Part shown: positions 1 through 5,134 of the stretch, piece after piece
Layout: every line of letters starts with the position of its first letter
Numbering within the stretch: the first letter of the stretch is position 1
From: JBFIHF01 sp964411125
Lineage (GTDB): Bacteria; Myxococcota_A; Bradymonadia; Bradymonadales; Bradymonadaceae
Length of the DNA stretch: 6,815 bases
Direction of reading: 5' to 3'
Assembly (NCBI GenBank): GCA_964411125.1
Contig: CAYPJU010000154.1
Location: forward strand, 1-6,815
The notes under the pieces: model-generated
What the model was told of the DNA's origin: nothing
The model's database searches: none
The model's input: only the letters and a program-made list of their open reading frames with translations
Translations under genes and position numbers: made by a program

Positions 1-624
1 CAGGAATTGTGCGGTGATGAGAGCCCGCCTTCCAACACCGTCGTTGCTTCGCCCGTCCCGGTGAATTCTGGTTCCGGCTCGGTGCGGGTCGACCCGCCTG
101 AGATCTACGAGGGCCAATCGCTCTTCAATTTCAGCAACATCCTAGAAAGCTCTACGGTCACAGTCAGCGACGGCAGCGGCAATTTTCTAGACGACCTGGT
201 TACATGGCCGCGAAACTTCTATCCCCGTTGGGATTACGAGACCTACGCCGGACAACCACTCGGAGTGGGTGACGAGTTCCAGGTCAGCCAGCAACTGTGC
301 AGCACCGGAACTACAGCCATCCGATCCCTCACAGTTACTCGTACTTGCTCGGACATTCCGGCGCCAGAAGTCACGCCATTGCGCGACGGGCAGGACTACC
401 TCGACGTGATGAACCACCTTCCGGGGGCGAATGTGCGAGTGTACGACGGTTCGAGCGACGAGATTGGCGACGGCGGCCATCGACGCATCCTGTTGTCCCG
501 TCCGGTCGCCGCGGGTGAGGTTCTACAGGTCAGCCAGAGCCTCGGGCCAAACTGCGACGGCAACAAGATTACCTCCGTCGCGGTTGCTCCTGGAGACGGC
601 GTGCAGATCAAGGAGTGGCAATGA
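1..624 (+). CDS. Gene A copy 1 (A1), 3' part: Ig-like repeat C-terminus of a surface lipoprotein
   Basis: The frame is open from base 1 to TGA at 622-624, so this is the last 207 codons of a gene that begins upstream of the window. A ttg at 7 could be read as a start, but the frame continues to its left and no ribosome site precedes it. The segment is a close copy of residues 575-781 of gene A2, with 8 amino-acid differences in 207 by my count (about 96%). It contains the end of Ig-like repeat 2 and all of repeats 3 and 4, which are beta-rich, with motifs such as GANVRVYDGS and VLQVSQSLG. The haem-binding part would lie outside the window, so whether the full copy is intact cannot be judged. 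Its stop codon overlaps the start of B1 (ATGA), which indicates an operon. Function is unknown; it is probably a cell-surface adhesion or binding module. Confidence 0.85.
   Translation, partial: QELCGDESPPSNTVVASPVPVNSGSGSVRVDPPEIYEGQSLFNFSNILESSTVTVSDGSGNFLDDLVTWPRNFYPRWDYETYAGQPLGVGDEFQVSQQLCSTGTTAIRSLTVTRTCSDIPAPEVTPLRDGQDYLDVMNHLPGANVRVYDGSSDEIGDGGHRRILLSRPVAAGEVLQVSQSLGPNCDGNKITSVAVAPGDGVQIKEWQ
610..615 (+). promoter_or_regulatory. Shine-Dalgarno for B1 inside the end of A1
   Basis: AAGGAG lies 5 bases before ATG 621. It fixes the start at 621 rather than at the in-frame GTG at 615, which overlaps this site. The same site recurs in copy 2. Confidence 0.75.
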
Positions 625-1334
625 AACGAATTGCGACATCCGTCATTGGATATTTGTTGGTCACCACGGTGGCTCTCGGATGCGGGGAGGGGCAAGCATC
701 CGATGACGGATTCGAGTTCGAAGAGGAGGCATTGGTGTGTGACCCGCTCCCGTCGATTGCTCCGCACGAACTTCGAACTTGCGAACAAGAAGGACGGCCA
801 ATATCTGGGGCCACCCTAGAAAAACTCGACGGCTGCCAGGAGTTCAACGGATCGTTTGCGATGACTCGAACCGGGGGCGACCTATCTCCCCTCCAAGATC
901 TCGTCCGCGTAAACGGGGGGCTGACGATGGGCCCATTCGGCAACTTCGAAAACGTCGAGTCGCTCGGCCGATTAGAACGAGCGAAGCGGGTGAGCATCTC
1001 TGGTCCGCAGCTGTTCCCGGGATTCGAGCGAATGCGGCGAGTCGACGAGCGACTGTTCATCTCCCCCTCCGACGGAAAAATGTTGAAACATCTCCGTTCT
1101 CTGAGCGACGTCAGGGACCTGACCCTCCTCGCCAACCACCTCCCGGATCTCCGGAGAATATCTTGCCTGACCGCCATCGACGGCGATCTTCAGGTTTTGA
1201 ATTCTCCGCTGGAGGGCGAAGGCTTGCCCGACGAGGAGGTTGACGCGCTCATCACTCAGGCCCTGCTTCGGCTGGAGGTACGGGGAGATGTGTATTTGAA
1301 CGACGAGCTGTGGGAGCCGAGTCCGCGAGAGTAG
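621..1334 (+). CDS. Gene B copy 1 (B1): small lipoprotein with receptor-L/LRR-like repeats
   Basis: This is a 237-residue predicted lipoprotein. The N-terminus has Lys2-Arg3, a hydrophobic stretch and a Gly-Cys cleavage site (VALGC, Cys21), so it should be lipidated and anchored to a membrane. Gly at +2 does not suggest inner-membrane retention by the E. coli rule. From about residue 75 it has short leucine-rich units with alternating 'L..L..V.G.L.I' strands (for example DLVRVNGGLTMG and LTAIDGDLQVLNSP). This resembles the receptor L-domain/LRR-like solenoids seen in bacterial surface lipoproteins. Beyond the lipidation Cys there are Cys40, Cys54, Cys72 and Cys182, all kept in B2, so two disulfides are possible. 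ATG 621 overlaps the A1 stop by 4 bases, so translation is likely coupled. It is about 83% identical to B2 by eye, with a strongly different block at residues 58-66. Function is not recognised; a binding or recognition role is inferred from the fold only. Confidence 0.8.
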   Translation: MKRIATSVIGYLLVTTVALGCGEGQASDDGFEFEEEALVCDPLPSIAPHELRTCEQEGRPISGATLEKLDGCQEFNGSFAMTRTGGDLSPLQDLVRVNGGLTMGPFGNFENVESLGRLERAKRVSISGPQLFPGFERMRRVDERLFISPSDGKMLKHLRSLSDVRDLTLLANHLPDLRRISCLTAIDGDLQVLNSPLEGEGLPDEEVDALITQALLRLEVRGDVYLNDELWEPSPRE

Positions 1335-1395
1335 GGGGCAGCCGCCGACTCACCCGACACTGTGCAACGCTTGAACGCTGTGCAGGTGCCGTCCC
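1335..1395. other. Convergent intergenic gap between B1 and the symporter remnant
   Basis: This gap of about 60 bases separates the stop codons of B1 (plus) and the symporter remnant (minus). It is conserved in copy 2 (5073-5134). It contains the direct repeat CTGTGCA on both sides of a GCTTGAACGC-like core. I could not build a strong stem with a T-run, so I do not call a terminator, though one would be expected here. Confidence 0.4.
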
Positions 1396-1845
1396 TCAGG
1401 CCGCCATGCGTGCGCTCCGTCGATCGTCGTTCATTGACGACTCCGGGGCCGGATTCTGAACTCGAACCCTCTTGAGGCTGAGAACGCATGCTGGCAACGC
1501 AGTCGCAGCGCTGGCGATCAGCCCGTACGTCGCCGTCACGCCCGGGTTCATGAACCCGAGCTGCGGCATCGCCTCGTCGAACAAAAACGCGAACGTCGAA
1601 CCCGCCACGACCTCGTTCAGCGACACGCCGTTCGACGTCGCCCAGCTCGCCCACGCGTACAGCCCCAGGTGGACCACCAGGCCGACGACGGCGCTCCCGA
1701 ACATCGGGGCCTTGCCGACCTTCCGGAACACGATGCCGAAGAAGATCGGGATGCAGCTCGCCGCGACGATCGCGCAGACGCCAAGCTTCGCAAAAAACTC
1801 CGAGGAGTTCGGCGGGTTTAGCGGGATGACCAACCTCGCCCCCCA
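1396..1845 (-). pseudogene. 3' remnant of the sodium:solute symporter gene
   Basis: On the minus strand this encodes the last 140-145 residues of a 538-residue symporter whose intact copy lies at 5135-6751 (partner residues about 393-538). Apart from the region next to the break it is about 94% identical, with the same stop position. Shared stretches include IVAASCIPIFFGIVFRKVG and FAFLFDEAMPQLGFMNPG. It lacks the ion-site helices and the start, so it cannot be a working transporter. Near the break, one extra base in an A-run (about 1793-1798) and one missing base (about 1806) shift the frame and then restore it, replacing KLLGIFGQ-like sequence with NSSEFFAK. The open frame continues leftward to an ATG at 1992 through DNA unrelated to the symporter, which I take to be chance. 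It is best read as a by-product of the duplication. Confidence 0.85.
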
Positions 1846-1919
1846 TGTTCCGTAGGCTCGTTTTCGGGACGAGTTCCACTTCGCCCAGGCACCATGCGGA
1901 CGTCGGCCAGGTCGCCCAT

Positions 1920-1948
1920 TTGACAAGTCCTGGGTCTTTCGGTACTGT
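1920..1948 (+). promoter_or_regulatory. Candidate sigma-70-type promoter for A2-B2
   Basis: A perfect -35 box TTGACA (1920-1925) is followed after exactly 17 bases by TACTGT (1943-1948), a weak -10 box with 3 of 6 consensus bases. It sits about 46 bases before ATG 1994, a normal distance. The -35 is strong and the -10 is poor, so this is plausible only. Other sigma factors cannot be excluded. Confidence 0.4.
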
Positions 1949-1978
1949 TTCCCCACGCCGCAGTCGCGGCATTCTTCC

Positions 1979-1984
1979 AGGGGA
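1979..1984 (+). promoter_or_regulatory. Shine-Dalgarno-like site for ATG 1994
   Basis: AGGGGA is followed by 9 bases and then ATG 1994. The candidate starts in the long frame (TTG 2014, GTG 2038, ATG 2041) are preceded only by the GCCTT tract, which has no purine-rich site. This supports 1994 as the true initiation point. Confidence 0.5.
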
Positions 1985-1993
1985 CAAATCATA

Positions 1994-2038
1994 ATGAACC
2001 GCCTTGCCTTGCCTTGCCTTGCCTTGCCTTGCCTCTAG
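1994..2038 (+). CDS. Short open frame from the A2 ATG, ended by the repeat (frame-OFF product)
   Basis: From ATG 1994 the frame reads MNRLALPCLALPCL and then stops at TAG 2036-2038. It has the Arg and the hydrophobic run of a signal peptide but stops before the lipobox. The long A2 frame is one register away. The tract is made of 5-base units, so losing one unit (or gaining two) joins this ATG to the long frame and gives MNRLALPC...TSLGC, with the lipidation Cys at residue 21. I interpret this as the OFF state of a switch rather than as a leader peptide, although TAGTGATG would allow some reinitiation at GTG 2038 or ATG 2041. Confidence 0.5.
   Translation: MNRLALPCLALPCL
2001..2034. repeat. 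GCCTT pentanucleotide tandem repeat (6.8 copies) in the A2 signal-peptide region
   Basis: There are six perfect GCCTT units plus GCCT, with no interruptions. The unit length is not a multiple of three, so slipped-strand mispairing changes the frame between ATG 1994 and the gene. Each unit also encodes hydrophobic residues in every frame (LALPC-type), so copy-number changes keep a signal-peptide-like hydrophobic core. Counting whole units, 5 or 8 would be ON, and 6 (present) or 7 would be OFF. Confidence 0.92.
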
Positions 2039-4359
2039 TGATGTGGACATCGTTGGGATGCAACGACGGACCCACAGTACGCTCCTCGATGCTGGACCCG
2101 ACGACCCCCGTCATCGTGGCGACTGGACACGGCGCATTCTTCGATGACTCCGGTGCTCGGATTGAACTGACTGAAGAAGTTGCGTTGTCGACGCAGAAAC
2201 ACTTGCTTCGCAAATGGGCGAAGGCCCTTGGCGAAACGGAGAAGATCGCCCGATCCGATCTGGGTCGGTCCGCGCAACTAACGGAAAACGATGGGGAGCT
2301 GGAGCACCTTCTGGGCATAGCCAGGATCTCCGCCGCTTCGGCGAGCGCAGTGGACCGCTCGATTTTTCGGAATCTGCGGCGCTTTGCGTCTGGGCCACAA
2401 ACACGCCGACAGGCGCTCACGACGGATCTGGTCGGAGAAGACTACATCGAGCAGTGTAGGACGCTCGGCGTGCCGGTACCCTCGACGGTGTCGATCGTCG
2501 ACGGAAACAACTGGACGCTACACGAGAGCGCCGACGACGACATCATCGACACCAACTTCATCGGGGGCGACGCCAGATTACTTACCTGGGAAAGCAGCGA
2601 TCCCCCCGGCGGATGCTCCGTTTTGCGCCGAGACGACTCGGGCGGCATTTTCGCTATTGGACTGATATGCATGGGCACATCCACCAACCGCGCATGCTTT
2701 TTCGACTTCAAACGGGAGTTCCAGGGATCTCCCAGTGGGAACCTGATGGACATCGAGGAGTTCTTGGGCGGAGCGGACCTCGCGGTGGGGGGCGACGAAG
2801 CAGACGTTTGTTCAGACTGCCACGCTGGCGCTGATCCGTGGGTTCGACATCCAGACGACATCGAGTTCAATGTCTTTGAGAACTCTGCGTCATTTGAGCC
2901 CGGTAGTTGGTACGAGCCCGTCGTGCCGGACGATTGGCCTCAAAACCCGGGGCCGATGTTGCCTCCCCCGGTACCACCAGGCGCTGCGGACTGCGGGGAA
3001 TGCCACCATATCGGCGGTCAGGGGGGTGCCTTTCCGCTCATCACCGCGGGACTGCAAGGTTATTGTACCTCAATACTAGGCAGGGTGGGCGGACCGGGCA
3101 GCTTCAATACCATGCCTCCGTACGGGAAGGACTACGCCCCGTACGAGCTGTCTCACGGGCTCCTGGAGAGCATGTGCGATCTACCGGCCCACGCGGGCCC
3201 AGGGGGGCAGACGGTGACGGCGGGAAGTCACCAGGACGACCCGGGATTCGTATCTCCGCCGATCCTCCAACATCCGATTTACGAATGTGCTGAAAGCGTC
3301 ATCGTGACTGGCGTCCGACTGGGGGCGACCGTCGTCGTGTATTTCGATGGAAATGCCGTCGGATGGGGCGTCGTTCGCGATCCGGGCGGCACCGAGATCG
3401 GCATCCCGAGAATCGACGAGGGCGACACGGTCACTGTGACTGCGCGAGCCACGTTCGCGGGATATCCTTCCGATGATTCAAACGAGGTGGAAGTTCGCTC
3501 TTACCTCGTCGACCACCCCAATGGAATGCCTGCGCCCCGCATTTCGCCAACCCTGGTTCATGAGTGCGGGGGCCGGGTCGGCGTAAGCGAAAAGATCCCG
3601 GGGTCGTCGGTGATTGTGTACACCGAGGACCCCGCTGGCAATCTTTCCACCACGGCTCACATGCCATCCGCGCAGAAGACCACCGTTGCGTGGGGGGACG
3701 GCCCGTTCGTAGTCGACACAGAGCTGTACGCTACACAGGAATTGTGCGGTGATGAGAGCCCGCCTTCCAACACCGTCGTTGCTTCGCCCGCCCCGGTGAA
3801 TTCTGGTTCCGGCTCGGTGCGGGTCGACCCCCCTGAGATCTACGAGGGCCAATCGCTCTTCAATTTCAGCAACATCTTGGAAAGCTCTACGGTCACAGTC
3901 AGCGACGGCGCCGGCAATCTTCTGGATGACCTGGTTACATGGCCGCGAAACTTCTATCCCCGTTGGGATTACGAGGCCTACGCCGGACAACCACTCGGAG
4001 TGGGTGACGAGTTCCAGGTCAGCCAGCAATTGTGCAGAACTGGCACTACAGCCACCCGATCCCTCACCGTTACTCGTACTTGCTCGGACATTCCGGCGCC
4101 AGAGGTCACGCCCCTGCGTGACGGGCAGGATTACCTCGACGTGATGAACCACATTCCGGGGGCGAATGTGCGGGTGTACGACGGTTCGAGCGACGAGATT
4201 GGCGACGGCGGCCATCGACGCATCCTGTTGTCCCGTCCGGTCGCCGCGGGTGAGGTTCTACAGGTCAGCCAGAGCCTCGGGCCAAACTGCGACGGCAACA
4301 AGATTACCTCCGTCGCGGTTGCTCCTGGAGACGGCGTGCGGATCAAGGAGTGGCAATGA
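2014..4359 (+). CDS. Gene A copy 2 (A2): large lipoprotein with two haem-binding CxxCH motifs and four Ig-like repeats, apparently phase-variable
   Basis: The long frame runs from the GCCTT tract to TGA 4359 (781 codons if counted from TTG 2014). Its natural start is probably ATG 1994, currently out of frame. Residues below are counted from 2014. A lipobox SLGC lies at residues 13-16. Residues 25-260 are a domain I do not recognise. CSDCH (266-270) and CGECH (327-331) are classical c-type haem attachment motifs, with a Pro-rich linker before the second. TMPPYG (Met367) is a likely axial Met. Four Ig-like beta domains follow at about 413-496, 507-592, 600-690 and 694-775. Haem attachment by the c-type machinery requires export, so function depends on an intact signal peptide. 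The likely location is the outer membrane or cell surface. The role is unknown: electron transfer, redox sensing or adhesion are all possible. The stop overlaps B2. Confidence 0.8.
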   Translation: MPCLALPLVMWTSLGCNDGPTVRSSMLDPTTPVIVATGHGAFFDDSGARIELTEEVALSTQKHLLRKWAKALGETEKIARSDLGRSAQLTENDGELEHLLGIARISAASASAVDRSIFRNLRRFASGPQTRRQALTTDLVGEDYIEQCRTLGVPVPSTVSIVDGNNWTLHESADDDIIDTNFIGGDARLLTWESSDPPGGCSVLRRDDSGGIFAIGLICMGTSTNRACFFDFKREFQGSPSGNLMDIEEFLGGADLAVGGDEADVCSDCHAGADPWVRHPDDIEFNVFENSASFEPGSWYEPVVPDDWPQNPGPMLPPPVPPGAADCGECHHIGGQGGAFPLITAGLQGYCTSILGRVGGPGSFNTMPPYGKDYAPYELSHGLLESMCDLPAHAGPGGQTVTAGSHQDDPGFVSPPILQHPIYECAESVIVTGVRLGATVVVYFDGNAVGWGVVRDPGGTEIGIPRIDEGDTVTVTARATFAGYPSDDSNEVEVRSYLVDHPNGMPAPRISPTLVHECGGRVGVSEKIPGSSVIVYTEDPAGNLSTTAHMPSAQKTTVAWGDGPFVVDTELYATQELCGDESPPSNTVVASPAPVNSGSGSVRVDPPEIYEGQSLFNFSNILESSTVTVSDGAGNLLDDLVTWPRNFYPRWDYEAYAGQPLGVGDEFQVSQQLCRTGTTATRSLTVTRTCSDIPAPEVTPLRDGQDYLDVMNHIPGANVRVYDGSSDEIGDGGHRRILLSRPVAAGEVLQVSQSLGPNCDGNKITSVAVAPGDGVRIKEWQ
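2809..3117 (+). other. Cytochrome c-like segment of A2 (two CxxCH motifs and a candidate Met ligand)
   Basis: CSDCH is encoded at 2809-2823, CGECH at 2992-3006 and the Met of TMPPYG at 3112-3114. Spacing between the second motif and Met367 is about 36 residues, short for a class I cytochrome c but similar to compact haem domains. The second motif is followed directly by another His. Haem binding is inferred from the motifs alone. Confidence 0.6.
4345..4350 (+). promoter_or_regulatory. Shine-Dalgarno for B2 inside the end of A2
   Basis: AAGGAG lies 5 bases before ATG 4356, identical to copy 1. It supports ATG 4356 over the in-frame GTG at 4350 and means B2 could be translated at some level even when A2 is not. 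Confidence 0.75.
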
Positions 4360-5072
4360 AACGAATTGCGACATCCGCCATCGGACATCTGTTGTTGGTC
4401 ACCACGATGGTCCTCGGATGCGGGGAGGGTCGAGCACCCGACGAAGGTTTCGAGTTCGAAGAGGAGGCGTTGGTCTGTGATCCGCTCCCCTCGATCGCCC
4501 CGGACGAACTTCGGCTTTGCGAGGAGGAACGAGCCATTTACGGATTTTCGGACCTCGAAAAACTCGAAGGATGTCAGGAGTTCAATGGATCGTTTGCGAT
4601 GACTCGGACCGGGGGGGATCTCACTCCCCTCAAAGACCTCGTCCGTGTGAACGGTACACTGAGGATGGGCCCCTTCGGCCCCTTCGAAGCGGTCGAGTCA
4701 CTGGGCCGTTTAGAACGAGCAAAGCGGGTTGGCATCTCTGGTCCGCAGCTGTTCCCGGGATTCGAGCGGCTGCGGCGGGTCGACGAGCGACTGTCGATCG
4801 TTCCTTCCGACGGGGAAATGCTGGGGCATCTCCGCTCCCTGAGCGACGTCAGGGACCTGAGCCTGGTCGCCAACCACCTCCCGGATCTCCGAAGAATACC
4901 TTGCCTGACCGCCATCGACGGCGATCTGGAGGTTTTGAATTCTCCGCTGGAGGGCGAAGGCCTGCCCGACGACGAGGTTGACGAGCTCATAACCCAGGCC
5001 CTACTTCGGCTGGAGGTACGGGGCGATGTGTATTTGAACGGCGAGCTGTGGGAGCCGAGTCCGCGAAAGTAG
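4356..5072 (+). CDS. Gene B copy 2 (B2): small lipoprotein with receptor-L/LRR-like repeats
   Basis: This is a 238-residue paralogue of B1. The signal peptide starts MKRIATSAIGHLLL and ends at VLGC (Cys22), one Leu longer than B1. The mature part has an acidic stretch (FEFEEEALVCD), then leucine-rich short units (DLVRVNGTLRMGPFG, LTAIDGDLEVLNSP) typical of L-domain/LRR-like surface proteins, and ends in ELWEPSPRK. The four mature cysteines of B1 are kept. Differences from B1 are spread through the mature region (about 40 residues by eye), with a cluster around the ERAIYGFSD segment. Its ATG overlaps the A2 stop by 4 bases, so translation is probably coupled to A2 and could be lowered when A2 is frame-OFF. 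Function is not recognised. Confidence 0.8.
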   Translation: MKRIATSAIGHLLLVTTMVLGCGEGRAPDEGFEFEEEALVCDPLPSIAPDELRLCEEERAIYGFSDLEKLEGCQEFNGSFAMTRTGGDLTPLKDLVRVNGTLRMGPFGPFEAVESLGRLERAKRVGISGPQLFPGFERLRRVDERLSIVPSDGEMLGHLRSLSDVRDLSLVANHLPDLRRIPCLTAIDGDLEVLNSPLEGEGLPDDEVDELITQALLRLEVRGDVYLNGELWEPSPRK

Positions 5073-5134
5073 GGGGTAGCCGCCGAATCACCCGACACCT
5101 GTGCAAGGCTTGAACGCTGTGCAGATGCCGTCCC
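5073..5134. other. Convergent intergenic gap between B2 and the symporter gene
   Basis: This 62-base gap is homologous to 1335-1395. It keeps the CTGTGCA direct repeats and shows no convincing hairpin with a T-run. A terminator serving both strands would be expected, but I cannot support one. Confidence 0.35.

Larger units (their letters stand above)
1..1845. repeat. Direct duplication, copy 1 (partial at left edge)
   Basis: Base 1 matches base 3736, and the match continues through A1, B1, the convergent intergenic gap and the 3' end of the symporter gene, fading at about 1845 (partner about 5584). The offset grows from 3735 to 3739 because of small indels, including a Leu codon gained in the B2 signal peptide. 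The left boundary is outside the window. The symporter is truncated here and complete in copy 2, so the right break fell inside that gene. Confidence 0.9.
1846..1993. promoter_or_regulatory. Leader region of A2, between the duplication junction and the start
   Basis: This unique stretch separates the end of symporter homology from the A2 start. It carries the candidate promoter at 1920-1948 and a Shine-Dalgarno-like site just before ATG 1994. A short palindrome, CTCGT...ACGAG, at 1857-1873 is the only other structure seen. The minus strand is open across the region, but its protein resembles nothing I know. Confidence 0.45.

Noticed and set aside
1366..1390. CTGTGCA direct repeats in the B-symporter gap as a terminator or site-specific recombination site
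   Set aside because: The repeats are direct rather than inverted, the first is imperfectly kept in context between copies, and no stem with a T-run forms.
1857..1873. Palindrome CTCGT...ACGAG, possible terminator or operator
   Set aside because: It has only 5 paired bases (7 with G-U), no T-run on either side, and is too common by chance to call.
1846..1993. Insertion sequence or integrase-driven duplication at the junction
   Set aside because: No transposase fragment, terminal inverted repeats or target-site duplication is visible at the homology break.
1256..2050. Minus-strand open frame of 264 codons over the remnant and the GCCTT tract
   Set aside because: It is out of frame with the symporter homology and rich in Arg/Gly. 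Its KARQGKARQG start is just the pentamer read backwards.
3478..4215. Minus-strand open frame of 245 codons opposite A2
   Set aside because: It lies entirely within the Ig-like repeats of A2, has no recognisable domain, and also appears opposite A1 only because the DNA is duplicated.
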